A stretch of DNA of 23,104 nt from Ruminococcaceae bacterium UBA794 (GTDB lineage Bacteria > Bacillota > Clostridia > Oscillospirales > Ruminococcaceae), in NCBI GenBank assembly GCA_002304735.1, contig DBIU01000089.1:6141-29244 (forward strand), given 5' to 3'. Positions 1 to 6,120 of this stretch are shown here, piece after piece. Both the position numbers and the translations under genes were made by a program. Below the pieces are notes generated by a model. That model ran no database searches. It was not told the DNA's origin and was given only the letters and a program-made list of their open reading frames with translations. The stretch's first letter is position 1. Every line of letters begins with the position of its first letter.

Positions 1-74
1 TTTGCGGACGAGCAGCCCGTAAGCAATGAGAAAAGTATTGCGCCTGCAGGAATAAACAGAAAACATTTTTTCAT
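1..74 (-). CDS. Lipoprotein, N-terminal fragment (runs off left edge)
   Basis: Twenty-four codons are visible, starting with an ATG at 74 preceded by a TAAGGAGG ribosome binding site at 83-90. The peptide begins MKKCFLFIPAGAILFSLLTG and continues C-S-S-A, which is a lipoprotein signal peptide: short basic start, hydrophobic core and lipobox L18-T19-G20-C21. The mature protein would be lipid-anchored on the outer face of the membrane. It lies 31 nt downstream of the ECF sigma gene on the same strand and has its own copy of the sigma gene's promoter motif at 112-141, so it is probably a target of that sigma factor. The function of the mature domain cannot be seen. Confidence 0.75.
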   Translation of the reverse strand, partial: MKKCFLFIPAGAILFSLLTGCSSA

Positions 75-105
75 CTTAATATCCTCCTTAATTTTTGTTT
101 TCTGT

Positions 106-864
106 CTATAAGATGCGGGAATGTTTGTTTTTTGTTGGCAATTTATCGGAAAAATTCATAAAAAACGCAAGAGAAATAACGGAAACCGCAAACAAAGCTG
201 CAAATGCAGCAAGCCACGGTGTAAATAAAGCAGGCTTTTCTCCGACTTCCATTGCTCCGATACTGCCCTGATTGCTTGCGGCGCTGATATTGGACCACAA
301 ATTGTAAATAAAGCCGCCGCCAAAGAATACAGTAAGGCTTACAACTGCCGTCAGAATATTACGGAGCTTTTTAATTGATGTGTTATATATCCACTGAACT
401 GTTCCAATCGGCAACGAAATCAGCTTTGCTATTTCCTTGTGCGTCATTCCTCCGAGGATTTTCATTGAAACTATTTTTTTCTGTTTTTCGTTCAGCGATG
501 AGGTTATTGAACGGAAATATTCCATATCAACAAATTCCTCAATATCATGAGATTGAACCGGAATTTCCGGAATTTCATCAAGCGGTATTGCGTGCTTTTC
601 TCTCCTTATATACATCAGAGCTTCGTTTTTTACGACCGTATGCAGCCATGCTGCTTCGTGTTCCGTCGGGAAAAGGTCTGCATTGGTTTTACACAAACGA
701 AGCATAACATTCTGAATTATATCATAGCAGTCGCTTTCATTGTTCACCACAGAATACGCGATTCCAAACATAAAACGAAAGTAATGATTATAAAGCGCGT
801 CATAACCTTCTTGTTTCTGCTGTTTTACAAGCTCCAGAGCTTTTTTTAATTCATCGTTTGCCAT
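106..864 (-). CDS. ECF-type RNA polymerase sigma factor with C-terminal membrane tail
   Basis: The protein has 252 residues from the ATG at 864, chosen because AAGGGAGGG lies at 872-880; a longer in-frame extension upstream would run through the promoter. Residues about 20-60 resemble sigma region 2 (YDALYNHYFRFMFGIAYSVV, then DIIQNVMLRL). Residues about 123-168 resemble region 4, with a helix-turn-helix around THKEIAKLISLPIGTVQ. Unlike ordinary ECF factors of about 160-190 residues, it carries an extra tail with two predicted membrane helices (about 170-190 and 214-237), which suggests membrane tethering or a fused anti-sigma function (inference). The gene has an ECF-like promoter that is duplicated ahead of the downstream lipoprotein gene, so autoregulation is likely. 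Assignment to the sigma-70 family is secure; the signal and regulon are unknown. Confidence 0.85.
   Translation of the reverse strand: MANDELKKALELVKQQKQEGYDALYNHYFRFMFGIAYSVVNNESDCYDIIQNVMLRLCKTNADLFPTEHEAAWLHTVVKNEALMYIRREKHAIPLDEIPEIPVQSHDIEEFVDMEYFRSITSSLNEKQKKIVSMKILGGMTHKEIAKLISLPIGTVQWIYNTSIKKLRNILTAVVSLTVFFGGGFIYNLWSNISAASNQGSIGAMEVGEKPALFTPWLAAFAALFAVSVISLAFFMNFSDKLPTKNKHSRIL
112..141 (-). promoter_or_regulatory. ECF-type promoter for the lipoprotein gene, copy 1
   Basis: On the minus strand TTGCCAAC (141-134) is followed after 16 nt by CGCATC (117-112). The same two boxes with the same spacing occur upstream of the sigma gene at 919-890. The motif overlaps the last codons of the sigma gene and sits about 38 nt upstream of the lipoprotein ATG. 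A GC-rich -35 box and a CG-containing -10 box at 16 nt are typical of ECF sigma promoters. Confidence 0.7.
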
Positions 865-889
865 ATAATCGCCCTCCCTTATATCATAT

Positions 890-919
890 GATGCGGAATG
901 TCGCGTGTTTTGTTGGCAA
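890..919 (-). promoter_or_regulatory. ECF-type promoter for the sigma gene, copy 2
   Basis: TTGCCAAC (919-912), 16 nt, CGCATC (895-890) on the minus strand. The shared block extends to AAATTGCCAACAAAA and ACATTC next to the -10 box, matching copy 1. Transcription would start near 883, leaving a leader of only about 19 nt that holds the ribosome binding site. Confidence 0.7.
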
Positions 920-1014
920 TTTCTTGTTTTTTCACTGAAAAAATATACCCCGATGGAGAATTTGAAAAGAGCCGACAAGTTCATCTTTTTTTCCGAAAAC
1001 GGCTGCGGAGCTTA

Positions 1015-1374
1015 TTACTGAATATTATCGGGGCAATAATTAATAGCGACGCGATTTATGAAAGCGACTTCCGCGAGCCATCGTATATCGTCCTCGGATT
1101 CAATTCCCGCGAGAATACGGGCGGTTATCTTCACAAGGTTATCGTACGTTACCCATTTTATGTTCAAATCGTCCGCAACGCAGGCGGAAAGCCTCTTGTG
1201 CAGCTCTCCGTTCTTCGGCATAGCGGTCAGAACCTCCGAAACAAGAGGATTGACAACCATCGGGTCGTCGTCCCTAAACGGCTTATAGCAGGCGTTTCCC
1301 TTGTCCGTGAACTCCGAAAACGGGAAAATGTTGTGATATATACAAAGATTATGAATAGCTTCCGTGACGTTCAT
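1015..1374 (-). CDS. Hypothetical protein, 119 aa
   Basis: ATG at 1374 with TAAGGAGG at 1381-1388; the ribosome binding site overlaps the stop codon of the upstream gene, so the two are translationally linked in an operon. The predicted protein is soluble and mainly alpha-helical, with no signal peptide or membrane helix and with tryptophans at two conserved-looking places (KWVTYDNL and DIRWLAEVAF). I do not recognise the family. Its partner at 1386-1808 has a winged-helix-like segment, so a regulatory or accessory pair is possible, but no function is claimed. It is the last gene of its unit; no clear terminator is visible before the sigma promoter. Confidence 0.7.
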   Translation of the reverse strand: MNVTEAIHNLCIYHNIFPFSEFTDKGNACYKPFRDDDPMVVNPLVSEVLTAMPKNGELHKRLSACVADDLNIKWVTYDNLVKITARILAGIESEDDIRWLAEVAFINRVAINYCPDNIQ

Positions 1375-1385
1375 ATTTTGCCTCC

Positions 1386-1808
1386 TTAAAACAAAATTTC
1401 GGTTGTTTTTGTGTTGGAATTACCGACAATCTCAAGCGGTATTCTGTCAAGCCAATCCTCGCCCCACTCGGAGCGATAACGCTTAACATTCTCCACGCCC
1501 TGAGCGGTCAATCTGCGAATAGCGTCCCCGTTTGAATTAACGCACGCTTCAAGCGAGGGGCTGTTTCCGGAGTAATATCCCGCGGTTGAACTCGGACTTT
1601 TTCCCCACTTTTTTGCAATTTCCGAGATTTCGTTCGGAGTGGCAGTACCGCCCAAGCGATAAACTTCCTCAAGAACGGCGATTTTCCGCACTTCCTCGAT
1701 ACTCGCGGTAACCGACGCGTTTTTCTCCGACTGAAGGGTTAAAACGAGGGCGTCAACCTTCGCCTTGATTTCAAGCAGCTCTTTCAGAATAGCGTCTTTT
1801 TCTTTCAT
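1386..1808 (-). CDS. Hypothetical protein with coiled coil and possible winged-helix domain, 140 aa
   Basis: Three in-frame ATGs exist (1838, 1826, 1808). The one at 1808 is chosen because GAGAGGAC at 1813-1820 is correctly spaced; a 150-residue form from 1838 cannot be excluded. Residues about 1-35 are a Lys/Glu/Leu-rich coiled coil. Residues about 43-115 read like a small winged-helix or HTH unit (VLEEVYRLGGTATPNEISEI, then a KSPSSTAGYYSGNSPSLE segment). The gene is the first of a two-gene operon with a strong sigma-A promoter at 1862-1890. No specific family is recognised; DNA binding is an inference from the helix pattern. Confidence 0.7.
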   Translation of the reverse strand: MKEKDAILKELLEIKAKVDALVLTLQSEKNASVTASIEEVRKIAVLEEVYRLGGTATPNEISEIAKKWGKSPSSTAGYYSGNSPSLEACVNSNGDAIRRLTAQGVENVKRYRSEWGEDWLDRIPLEIVGNSNTKTTEILF

Positions 1809-1861
1809 AATAGTCCTCTCTTTCATAGCTAATGTCATTGAATGGGATTTACTATGAGTTT

Positions 1862-1890
1862 ATTATATCACGTCGTTGTTCCATTGTCAA
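1862..1890 (-). promoter_or_regulatory. Sigma-A promoter of the 1808-1015 operon
   Basis: Perfect TTGACA (1890-1885), 17-nt spacer and perfect TATAAT (1867-1862) on the minus strand. The start point would be near 1855, about 47 nt ahead of the chosen ATG at 1808 and about 17 nt ahead of the 1838 alternative. Confidence 0.85.
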
Positions 1891-2005
1891 GCCCATTCTT
1901 TGATTTTATCAATGAAATTTTGTACAAATATTGCAGCAGGATTTTGGGGATTTGTAACAATCGACAAATTAAAAGCACTTAAGGGAGTATTAAAAAACAA
2001 AATTA
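1891..2005. other. Intergenic, AT-rich, nothing recognised
   Basis: AT-rich sequence between the promoter of the two-gene operon and the transposase remnant. I see no ORF with a ribosome binding site, no hairpin terminator and no repeat array here. Confidence 0.4.
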
Positions 2006-2296
2006 TTAATTTGGCATAATTTCACTTGACATCAGCATTGTGTTCTCATCAAGCATAATTGAAACACCTTCCCCCAAAAGATCAAGTCATGCGTTTCTGC
2101 CAAGGAGTAAGACCGTTATTAAAAGAATGAGGTCTGACGGAATTATACTAGAGCATTCTTCGCGATATTTCTTCAGCCGGTACCCGATTTCATTCTCGGA
2201 AACATGTTACTCCTTAGACAGACTTTTTATCGTCCGTCCCTCTGCCGGGTGCATCCGCACTATCCTTTTCTTGAATTCTTCTTCGTAACTTGCCAT
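2006..2296 (-). pseudogene. IS3-family OrfA transposase remnant fused to a small-ORF remnant
   Basis: From an ATG at 2296 (ribosome binding site AGGAGGG at 2304-2310) the frame reads MASYEEEFKKRIVRMHPAEG and continues RTIKSLSKE, a stop, then HVSENEIGYRLKKYREEC. This is the N-terminal HTH of IS3-type OrfA proteins (usually about 90-100 residues). A TAA at 2207-2209 replaces the expected tyrosine codon after SKE. Similarity to OrfA ends near codon 49 (about 2150). The same frame then runs through SSIIPSDLILLITVLLLGRN, a TGA, and LDLLGEGVSIMLDENTMLMS to a TAA at 2006-2008. That second half looks like an unrelated small hydrophobic protein, so the locus is a decayed junction. No OrfB integrase domain follows. 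Confidence 0.75.
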
Positions 2297-2316
2297 TGCT
2301 TTTCCCTCCTGTGTTT

Positions 2317-2344
2317 ATTATATCACTTTTGGGGAATCTGTTAA
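2317..2344 (-). promoter_or_regulatory. Promoter of the OrfA remnant
   Basis: TTAACA (2344-2339), 16-nt spacer, TATAAT (2322-2317) on the minus strand, followed by the AGGAGGG site of the remnant. The promoter may be relic or active; it transcribes away from the cassette at 2624. Confidence 0.5.
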
Positions 2345-2406
2345 AACTTTATTATAGCACATCAATTATAAGGTTGTTCCGATGGACATTTGATTTGAAA
2401 AAACGG

Positions 2407-2435
2407 TTGAAAAAAGTGGAAGTATGTGGTATAAT
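2407..2435 (+). promoter_or_regulatory. Promoter upstream of the unknown membrane cassette
   Basis: TTGAAA (2407-2412), 17-nt spacer, TATAAT (2430-2435). The block from GTTGAAAAAAG through the next roughly 75 nt is clearly similar to the promoter region of the GNAT gene at 12991-13067, including GTGGTATAATG and the ATAAG that follows. Confidence 0.65.
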
Positions 2436-2623
2436 GTGAATATAAGAACAGCTAATCCATCACATAAATCGAAATATATGACTATCATCTTGACGAGGCG
2501 GCAAAAAACTCTTGATTTGCGGCAGTTCGTTGGCTTGATGCACGCAAAGATGTTATCATAAGCATTTACTTCCATTGCTTTATGAAAAAAATCAGAAAAG
2601 GAAATATATTGTTGGTGAGCTTT
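2436..2623 (+). other. Leader of the membrane cassette with a coding remnant
   Basis: The 188 nt between the promoter and the first good start hold a broken reading frame (EIYDYHLDEAAKNS, stop TGA near 2515, then FAAVRWLDARKDVIISIYF) that runs on in frame into the cassette gene. It looks like a relic of another gene once driven by this promoter. An ATG at 2582 lies in this stretch but has no ribosome binding site. Confidence 0.35.
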
Positions 2624-3721
2624 ATGAATAAAAAGAAATCTATCTTACTTGAAATGAATATTGAAAATGAAAAGTTTTACTTTCCATCTACCATTTCCGG
2701 TGCCCTTATTGACGCAAATACTGAAATTGAAAAGTTGGATAATCAGATTGAAGAAACAGTGGAAACGGTAAAATCACTAACTCCAAATTGCGATAAAACT
2801 GACTATATACTCTCGGCAAGTTCCGGTGCATTGTGCGGAATTATGGATGTGTTTCTAATTGGCAAGCCGGGAGAATCACCGGCAGGAGATATCACCGATA
2901 AGTGGTTTGCAAACAGAACGATAGATTTTGCAAAGCTTTGCGGATACAAAGGTGATGACACGTCATTATCTTCGGCAATAGGATTCCTTGAGAAAAAATT
3001 TAAAATCCCTTACGATCATAGCGTAGGTGGTGGCATCATTAAGGAATGGCTAAACTTAACACCGAATAACCATCATTTCAAATCATTGGGGCACAATCCA
3101 ACGCTATTAGGTTTATTCTTTTCAATCCTCAACCAGTTTAGTAATACCTCAAGTTTTGTTGCTGATGGAGAATGGATTACATTAAAAAATTCCGACAGTA
3201 ATTTTGAACTTGAGGGGCATAATATTCCGAGCAAACTGTTCTGTGGTTTTGCCAATTGGTTTGGACATATTATTTCTGACATTTCCGGCTCTTCATCAAG
3301 TAAAGGTCGTGGTATGGGGATTCCTTCCCCAATTTTGGCCTGGACAAATGATATTATCGCAATAAAAAGGAAATTGAATATTCCCTCCTCTGAGTTTGAT
3401 AAATCCACAAACGAGCTCGCAATGAAATTGTTTAAACAGGGTTACGATGTTCGATTCCAGAGTGCGCAGGTCATTCCTGTATTTCTGAATGAGTTGTTTG
3501 TAAGACTGTTTTATTCAATTCGTCGCTTGATTTGTTATTATTCCAATACAAAGAAGGAAAACAGATCGTTCGCACTCCTTTGGAAATCCTGTGAGCCTTT
3601 CTCAAATGCTACGGTTAAAAGAATGTTAACTGTAGCTCATGGAACATTCTGCCTAGTAGATTTAGGCGATGCAACAATACGAGGATTCACAAATGGAGGC
3701 GGATTTTTTCAATATTGCTGA
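2624..3721 (+). CDS. Unknown protein, 5' part of a frameshifted gene
   Basis: Start ATG 2624 is preferred (GGTGAG at 2614-2619); an in-frame ATG at 2582 has no ribosome binding site. The readable part is 365 residues and ends at a TGA (3719-3721). The family's tail continues in another frame to 4067, giving about 480 residues after repair. Notable segments are LGHNPTLLGLFF (about 155-166), NWFGHIISDISGSS (about 211-224), a hydrophobic stretch near VIPVFLNELFVRLFYSIRRL, and AHGTFCLVDLGDATIRGFTN near the break. The spaced His/Asp residues inside hydrophobic surroundings suggest a membrane-associated protein with a buried polar site (inference). I recognise no named domain. It is translationally coupled to the glycine-zipper protein at 4064 and lies in an island with IS debris and Wadjet. 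Confidence 0.65.
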   Translation: MNKKKSILLEMNIENEKFYFPSTISGALIDANTEIEKLDNQIEETVETVKSLTPNCDKTDYILSASSGALCGIMDVFLIGKPGESPAGDITDKWFANRTIDFAKLCGYKGDDTSLSSAIGFLEKKFKIPYDHSVGGGIIKEWLNLTPNNHHFKSLGHNPTLLGLFFSILNQFSNTSSFVADGEWITLKNSDSNFELEGHNIPSKLFCGFANWFGHIISDISGSSSSKGRGMGIPSPILAWTNDIIAIKRKLNIPSSEFDKSTNELAMKLFKQGYDVRFQSAQVIPVFLNELFVRLFYSIRRLICYYSNTKKENRSFALLWKSCEPFSNATVKRMLTVAHGTFCLVDLGDATIRGFTNGGGFFQYC

Positions 3722-4067
3722 GTGCCTCATGAGAGTTAATGTTGTGGGGATTGGACGCTTCACAATTTCTCTATATGGCGAAGCTAACCGTGAAATGCTA
3801 AGACTTTCGGTGCAAAACGAATTAGCTTTCATTCAAAGAGAGCGCATAATTGTGTCCTACTACATTGAAGGATTAAAGCAGCTTGCGAATGTGTATGACG
3901 ACACCACACTTTTGACATTTATTGAAGATTTTCAGAACAGCGAAATGTATATTGAGGCTTTTCGAAAAACCGTTAAACTTGCAGAAATTCGCAAAGTTCC
4001 CGAAAACGAGATATTAAAAACAAAATCCGATATAGATTTATTCTTTCAAGGAGGTTCCAATAAATGA
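3669..4067 (+). CDS. Unknown protein, 3' part of the frameshifted gene
   Basis: This frame overlaps the end of the 5' part and continues its protein: removing one base near 3696-3710 (the GGCGG or the run of six T) joins FTNGG to DFFNIAECLMRVNVVGIGRF. The remaining residues form a hydrophobic helix followed by a Lys/Glu-rich helical tail ending ...DLFFQGGSNK. The ATG at 3669 has only a weak upstream AGG, so independent translation is unlikely. The stop TGA overlaps the ATG of the next gene (ATGA at 4064-4067), and that gene's AAGGAGG lies inside this frame, so translational coupling depends on ribosomes reading it. This argues for a recent lesion, a recoding site or a sequence error rather than old decay. 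Confidence 0.6.
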   Translation: MQQYEDSQMEADFFNIAECLMRVNVVGIGRFTISLYGEANREMLRLSVQNELAFIQRERIIVSYYIEGLKQLANVYDDTTLLTFIEDFQNSEMYIEAFRKTVKLAEIRKVPENEILKTKSDIDLFFQGGSNK

Positions 4068-5179
4068 GCAAGAAAAAATCAAGACTTCAATTAGCACGAG
4101 ATAAAGCACAGGCAGCGATAGATAAAACCAATCAAAAAATAACCGAGCTTGGAGAGCATACCGGTTCCTTGTATGAAACATTAAACAGTATTCAAGAAAT
4201 ATTCGACGAAATCAGAAATGTTCCATCTGATAAAAAATTGGAGTATGATACACTTAAGGGAATAAGGTTAAATTGGAAACAACAAGCTGAAAAGATTGAA
4301 AACGATTATAAAAAAATTGCGGTAAAAAATGCAGGAGCCGGTGCTGCCGGTATTGGTGCAGGTGTTGCAGTGATTGCTCTTGGACCTACTGTGGCGATGG
4401 GAATAGCTACTACATTCGGCGTTGCTTCTACCGGAACGGCTATAGCAGCATTGAATGGAGCGGCAGCGATAAATGCTGCTCTGGCATGGCTTGGAGGCGG
4501 CGCTCTTGCTGCCGGCGGCGGCGGAATGGCTGCCGGCAAGGCCCTTCTTTCACTTGCCGGACCTGTTGGCATAGCGATTGCCTGTGTTGCATTGATTTCA
4601 GGCGGATTGATGTTCTGGAAATCTATGAGCAATAAGAAGCGTATCGAAGAACTGTTCACTCTCATAAGTGAAAGAGACGTCAAATCCTATGAATTGGCAA
4701 TCGTTGAACTGAACGAACGTATTTCTCGAATAATTGACGAAAATAAATTGTTGGAAAAGGCAATTACTAAGATAAAAACATTTGGCTCCGACTATGACAA
4801 TATGACGGAAGCACAGCAGTTTGAATTGGGAGCATATGTGAACCTTATGTCATCTTCAACACAGTTGCTTGTAAATCCAATTATGGGTTTAATGCCAAAG
4901 TTCAATGAAGATGATTTGGAGAGATACAAAATCTGGCCCGAAAGGAAGTGCTCCGATACTATTCTTTCTGATTATAAAAAAACCCTTCTTAGCCTTGCTA
5001 ATCTTCTTTATTCAATTGAATTAAGCGATAAAGACAAAAAACTTCTTTACAAGGTATTTAGGTCAAATAAAGAGATACTTACTTCATTGAATATGAAGAA
5101 AAAAGAGTTTGTACCCGAAATCATTGATGCTGTTGAAGAAGCACTACAGCATAAGACGAGTATTGCAAATCCTAATTAA
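4064..5179 (+). CDS. Unknown protein with glycine-zipper membrane segment flanked by coiled coils, 371 aa
   Basis: ATG 4064 with AAGGAGG at 4048-4054, overlapping the previous stop by ATGA. Residues 1-87 are charged and helical (coiled coil likely). Residues about 88-186 are almost entirely Gly/Ala and hydrophobic, with the signature WLGGGALAAGGGGMAAG at about 142-158 and a final hydrophobic helix ending at LMFW (182-185). Residues about 190-240 are again coiled coil, and the rest is a mixed helical domain. No ATP-binding or nuclease motif is visible. Glycine-zipper hairpins of this type insert into or bend membranes in several toxin and effector families, so a membrane-acting effector is the leading guess. 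That is inference; no named family is claimed. It forms a two-gene unit with the 2624-4067 protein. Confidence 0.75.
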   Translation: MSKKKSRLQLARDKAQAAIDKTNQKITELGEHTGSLYETLNSIQEIFDEIRNVPSDKKLEYDTLKGIRLNWKQQAEKIENDYKKIAVKNAGAGAAGIGAGVAVIALGPTVAMGIATTFGVASTGTAIAALNGAAAINAALAWLGGGALAAGGGGMAAGKALLSLAGPVGIAIACVALISGGLMFWKSMSNKKRIEELFTLISERDVKSYELAIVELNERISRIIDENKLLEKAITKIKTFGSDYDNMTEAQQFELGAYVNLMSSSTQLLVNPIMGLMPKFNEDDLERYKIWPERKCSDTILSDYKKTLLSLANLLYSIELSDKDKKLLYKVFRSNKEILTSLNMKKKEFVPEIIDAVEEALQHKTSIANPN

Positions 5180-5309
5180 TAGCAAAAGATTAATGAGCTC
5201 CTTGAGTGCAACGTGTAGCTTATGGTCACCTCTAAAAACCGATTTGAAAAGTGAAAATGGGCAGAGGACGCCGAATGTGAGAAAAGCCGACGAAGTAAGG
5301 ATGTATGCC
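5180..5309. other. Noncoding stretch with stem-loop at 5286-5318
   Basis: Downstream of the cassette the sequence has no convincing gene. A stem-loop is formed by GTAAGG (5295-5300) and CCTTAC (5308-5313), enclosed by GCC (5286-5288) and GGC (5316-5318). Stops interrupt all plausible frames that could be relics. It may be an element end or a structured RNA remnant; it does not look like an ordinary intrinsic terminator because no T-run follows. Confidence 0.35.
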
Positions 5310-5456
5310 TTACGAGGCGACTTGCGTAATATTGGTCATAACAGCGCTCGCAAAGCGGTAAAGCTTCGCGTCTATAAGCTCCCACAAGATAATTTGCGTT
5401 ATCGGCGGGAGCATGCCGATAATGCCGCGCGTGCAGTAACGCTGATTGTTGAACAT
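5310..5456 (-). pseudogene. DUF960-like small protein, 3'-truncated
   Basis: ATG 5456 has AAGGAGGG at 5460-5467. The N-terminus reads MFNNQRYCTRGIIGMLPPIT and continues QIILWELIDA, matching the start typical of DUF960 proteins (M-F-x-x-x-R-Y-x-T-R-G ... L-W-x-L-I-D), which are about 100 residues. After residue 30 or so the similarity is lost, and the frame stops at 48 residues (5310-5312). The break falls around 5360-5370, next to the hairpin-bearing stretch, so the 3' end was probably removed by the rearrangement that placed the cassette here. The DUF960 function is unknown. Confidence 0.6.
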
Positions 5457-5479
5457 TTTCCCTCCTTAAAATGCGAAAT

Positions 5480-5504
5480 CCCCGTATCCAAATCGGATAC
5501 GGGG
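5480..5504. terminator. Perfect 10-bp hairpin, possible terminator
   Basis: CCCCGTATCC (5480-5489), loop AAATC, GGATACGGGG (5495-5504). On the plus strand it is followed by AGCTTTCTGTTT, so it could end transcription from the cassette. On the minus strand it sits just upstream of the DUF960-like gene. The T-tract is weak on both strands. Confidence 0.5.
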
Positions 5505-5558
5505 AGCTTTCTGTTTGCCGTTATAAACGGATAGCCTATATAGCAACATAAAGAAATA

Positions 5559-6109
5559 TGTAAGTGAAATTTCGGACTTTTTCGATGGGAAATGCCAATA
5601 ATTCTCAGAATTTGCATTACAAGATCCTTGACTTTTGGTATGATAGATAAGGACCTCTCCAAAATCCGCCTAAGCGAATGCCATAGGGTGTGCAAGCGGC
5701 AGGCAACCGACAAGCCCCTGGTTGAGTACAAAACGCTTCTTCCTGACATAGCGCTTCATGCTGCTGTATCCGCCCGTGTAGCCGGCTTCCGCACGAATTA
5801 GGTCAAATATCCTCTTGGCGGTATGCCGCTGCTTTCTTGGGGCTGTGGCATCAACTTCGAGCCATTCATTGATGAGGGGAATATACTCACCGAGCACCGG
5901 ATAGTTATCCGGTTCCATGTTCGGGAGCTTATCGTCATTCCAGTCTTCCATGTCAGCGTATTTGCAGACTGTACGGTAGTTGAGCTTCGTCCTCCGCTGT
6001 ATCTCGCTCTTGCTTACGCCCTCCTCGTACAACTGCTTGATGTACATCTTTTCTGCCATACTTATCACCTTTCCGCGCAAATATATATCTTTCAAAATAC
6101 CGTATGACA
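5559..6109 (-). mobile_element. Internally deleted IS21-like element
   Basis: The block holds the N-terminal part of istA and then noncoding sequence ending in a CA dinucleotide (minus strand ...CACTTACA at 5559). The opposite end is placed at TGTCATACGG (6109 downward), 12 nt before the jetD stop. TG...CA ends are typical of IS21, but I see no convincing long inverted repeat, so both ends are provisional. Full IS21 elements are about 2-2.5 kb with istA and istB; here only about 550 bp remain and istB is absent. Confidence 0.5.
5670..6059 (-). pseudogene. istA: IS21 transposase IstA, truncated by a nonsense codon
   Basis: Start ATG 6059 with AGGTGAT at 6065-6071; a longer frame to 6116 is possible. 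The 129-residue product has the IstA N-terminal helix-turn-helix (YEEGVSKSEIQRRTKLNYRT) and the RIFDLIRAEAGYTGGYSSMK segment that precedes the integrase core. It ends GCLPLAHPMAFA followed by TAG, exactly where intact IstA proteins continue with Q-V-D-F-G. The next codons read A-D-F-G-E, so a CAG-to-TAG change explains the stop. Similarity fades soon after, and the DDE catalytic domain and istB are missing. Intact IstA is usually 350-500 residues. It is non-functional. Confidence 0.8.
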
Positions 6110-6120
6110 TCTCCATTTAA

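Noticed and set aside
2366..2575. A 69-codon minus-strand frame opposite the cassette leader
   Set aside because: No ribosome binding site, and it runs over the plus-strand promoter block at 2407-2435.
5180..5460. Group II intron or known riboswitch in the noncoding stretch
   Set aside because: Hairpins are present, but no reverse transcriptase, no domain V-like core and no riboswitch pattern could be identified.
5399..5749. A 116-codon minus-strand frame between the DUF960-like gene and the IS21 remnant
   Set aside because: It overlaps istA, the IS end and the hairpin in a different frame from the recognisable proteins and has no start signal.
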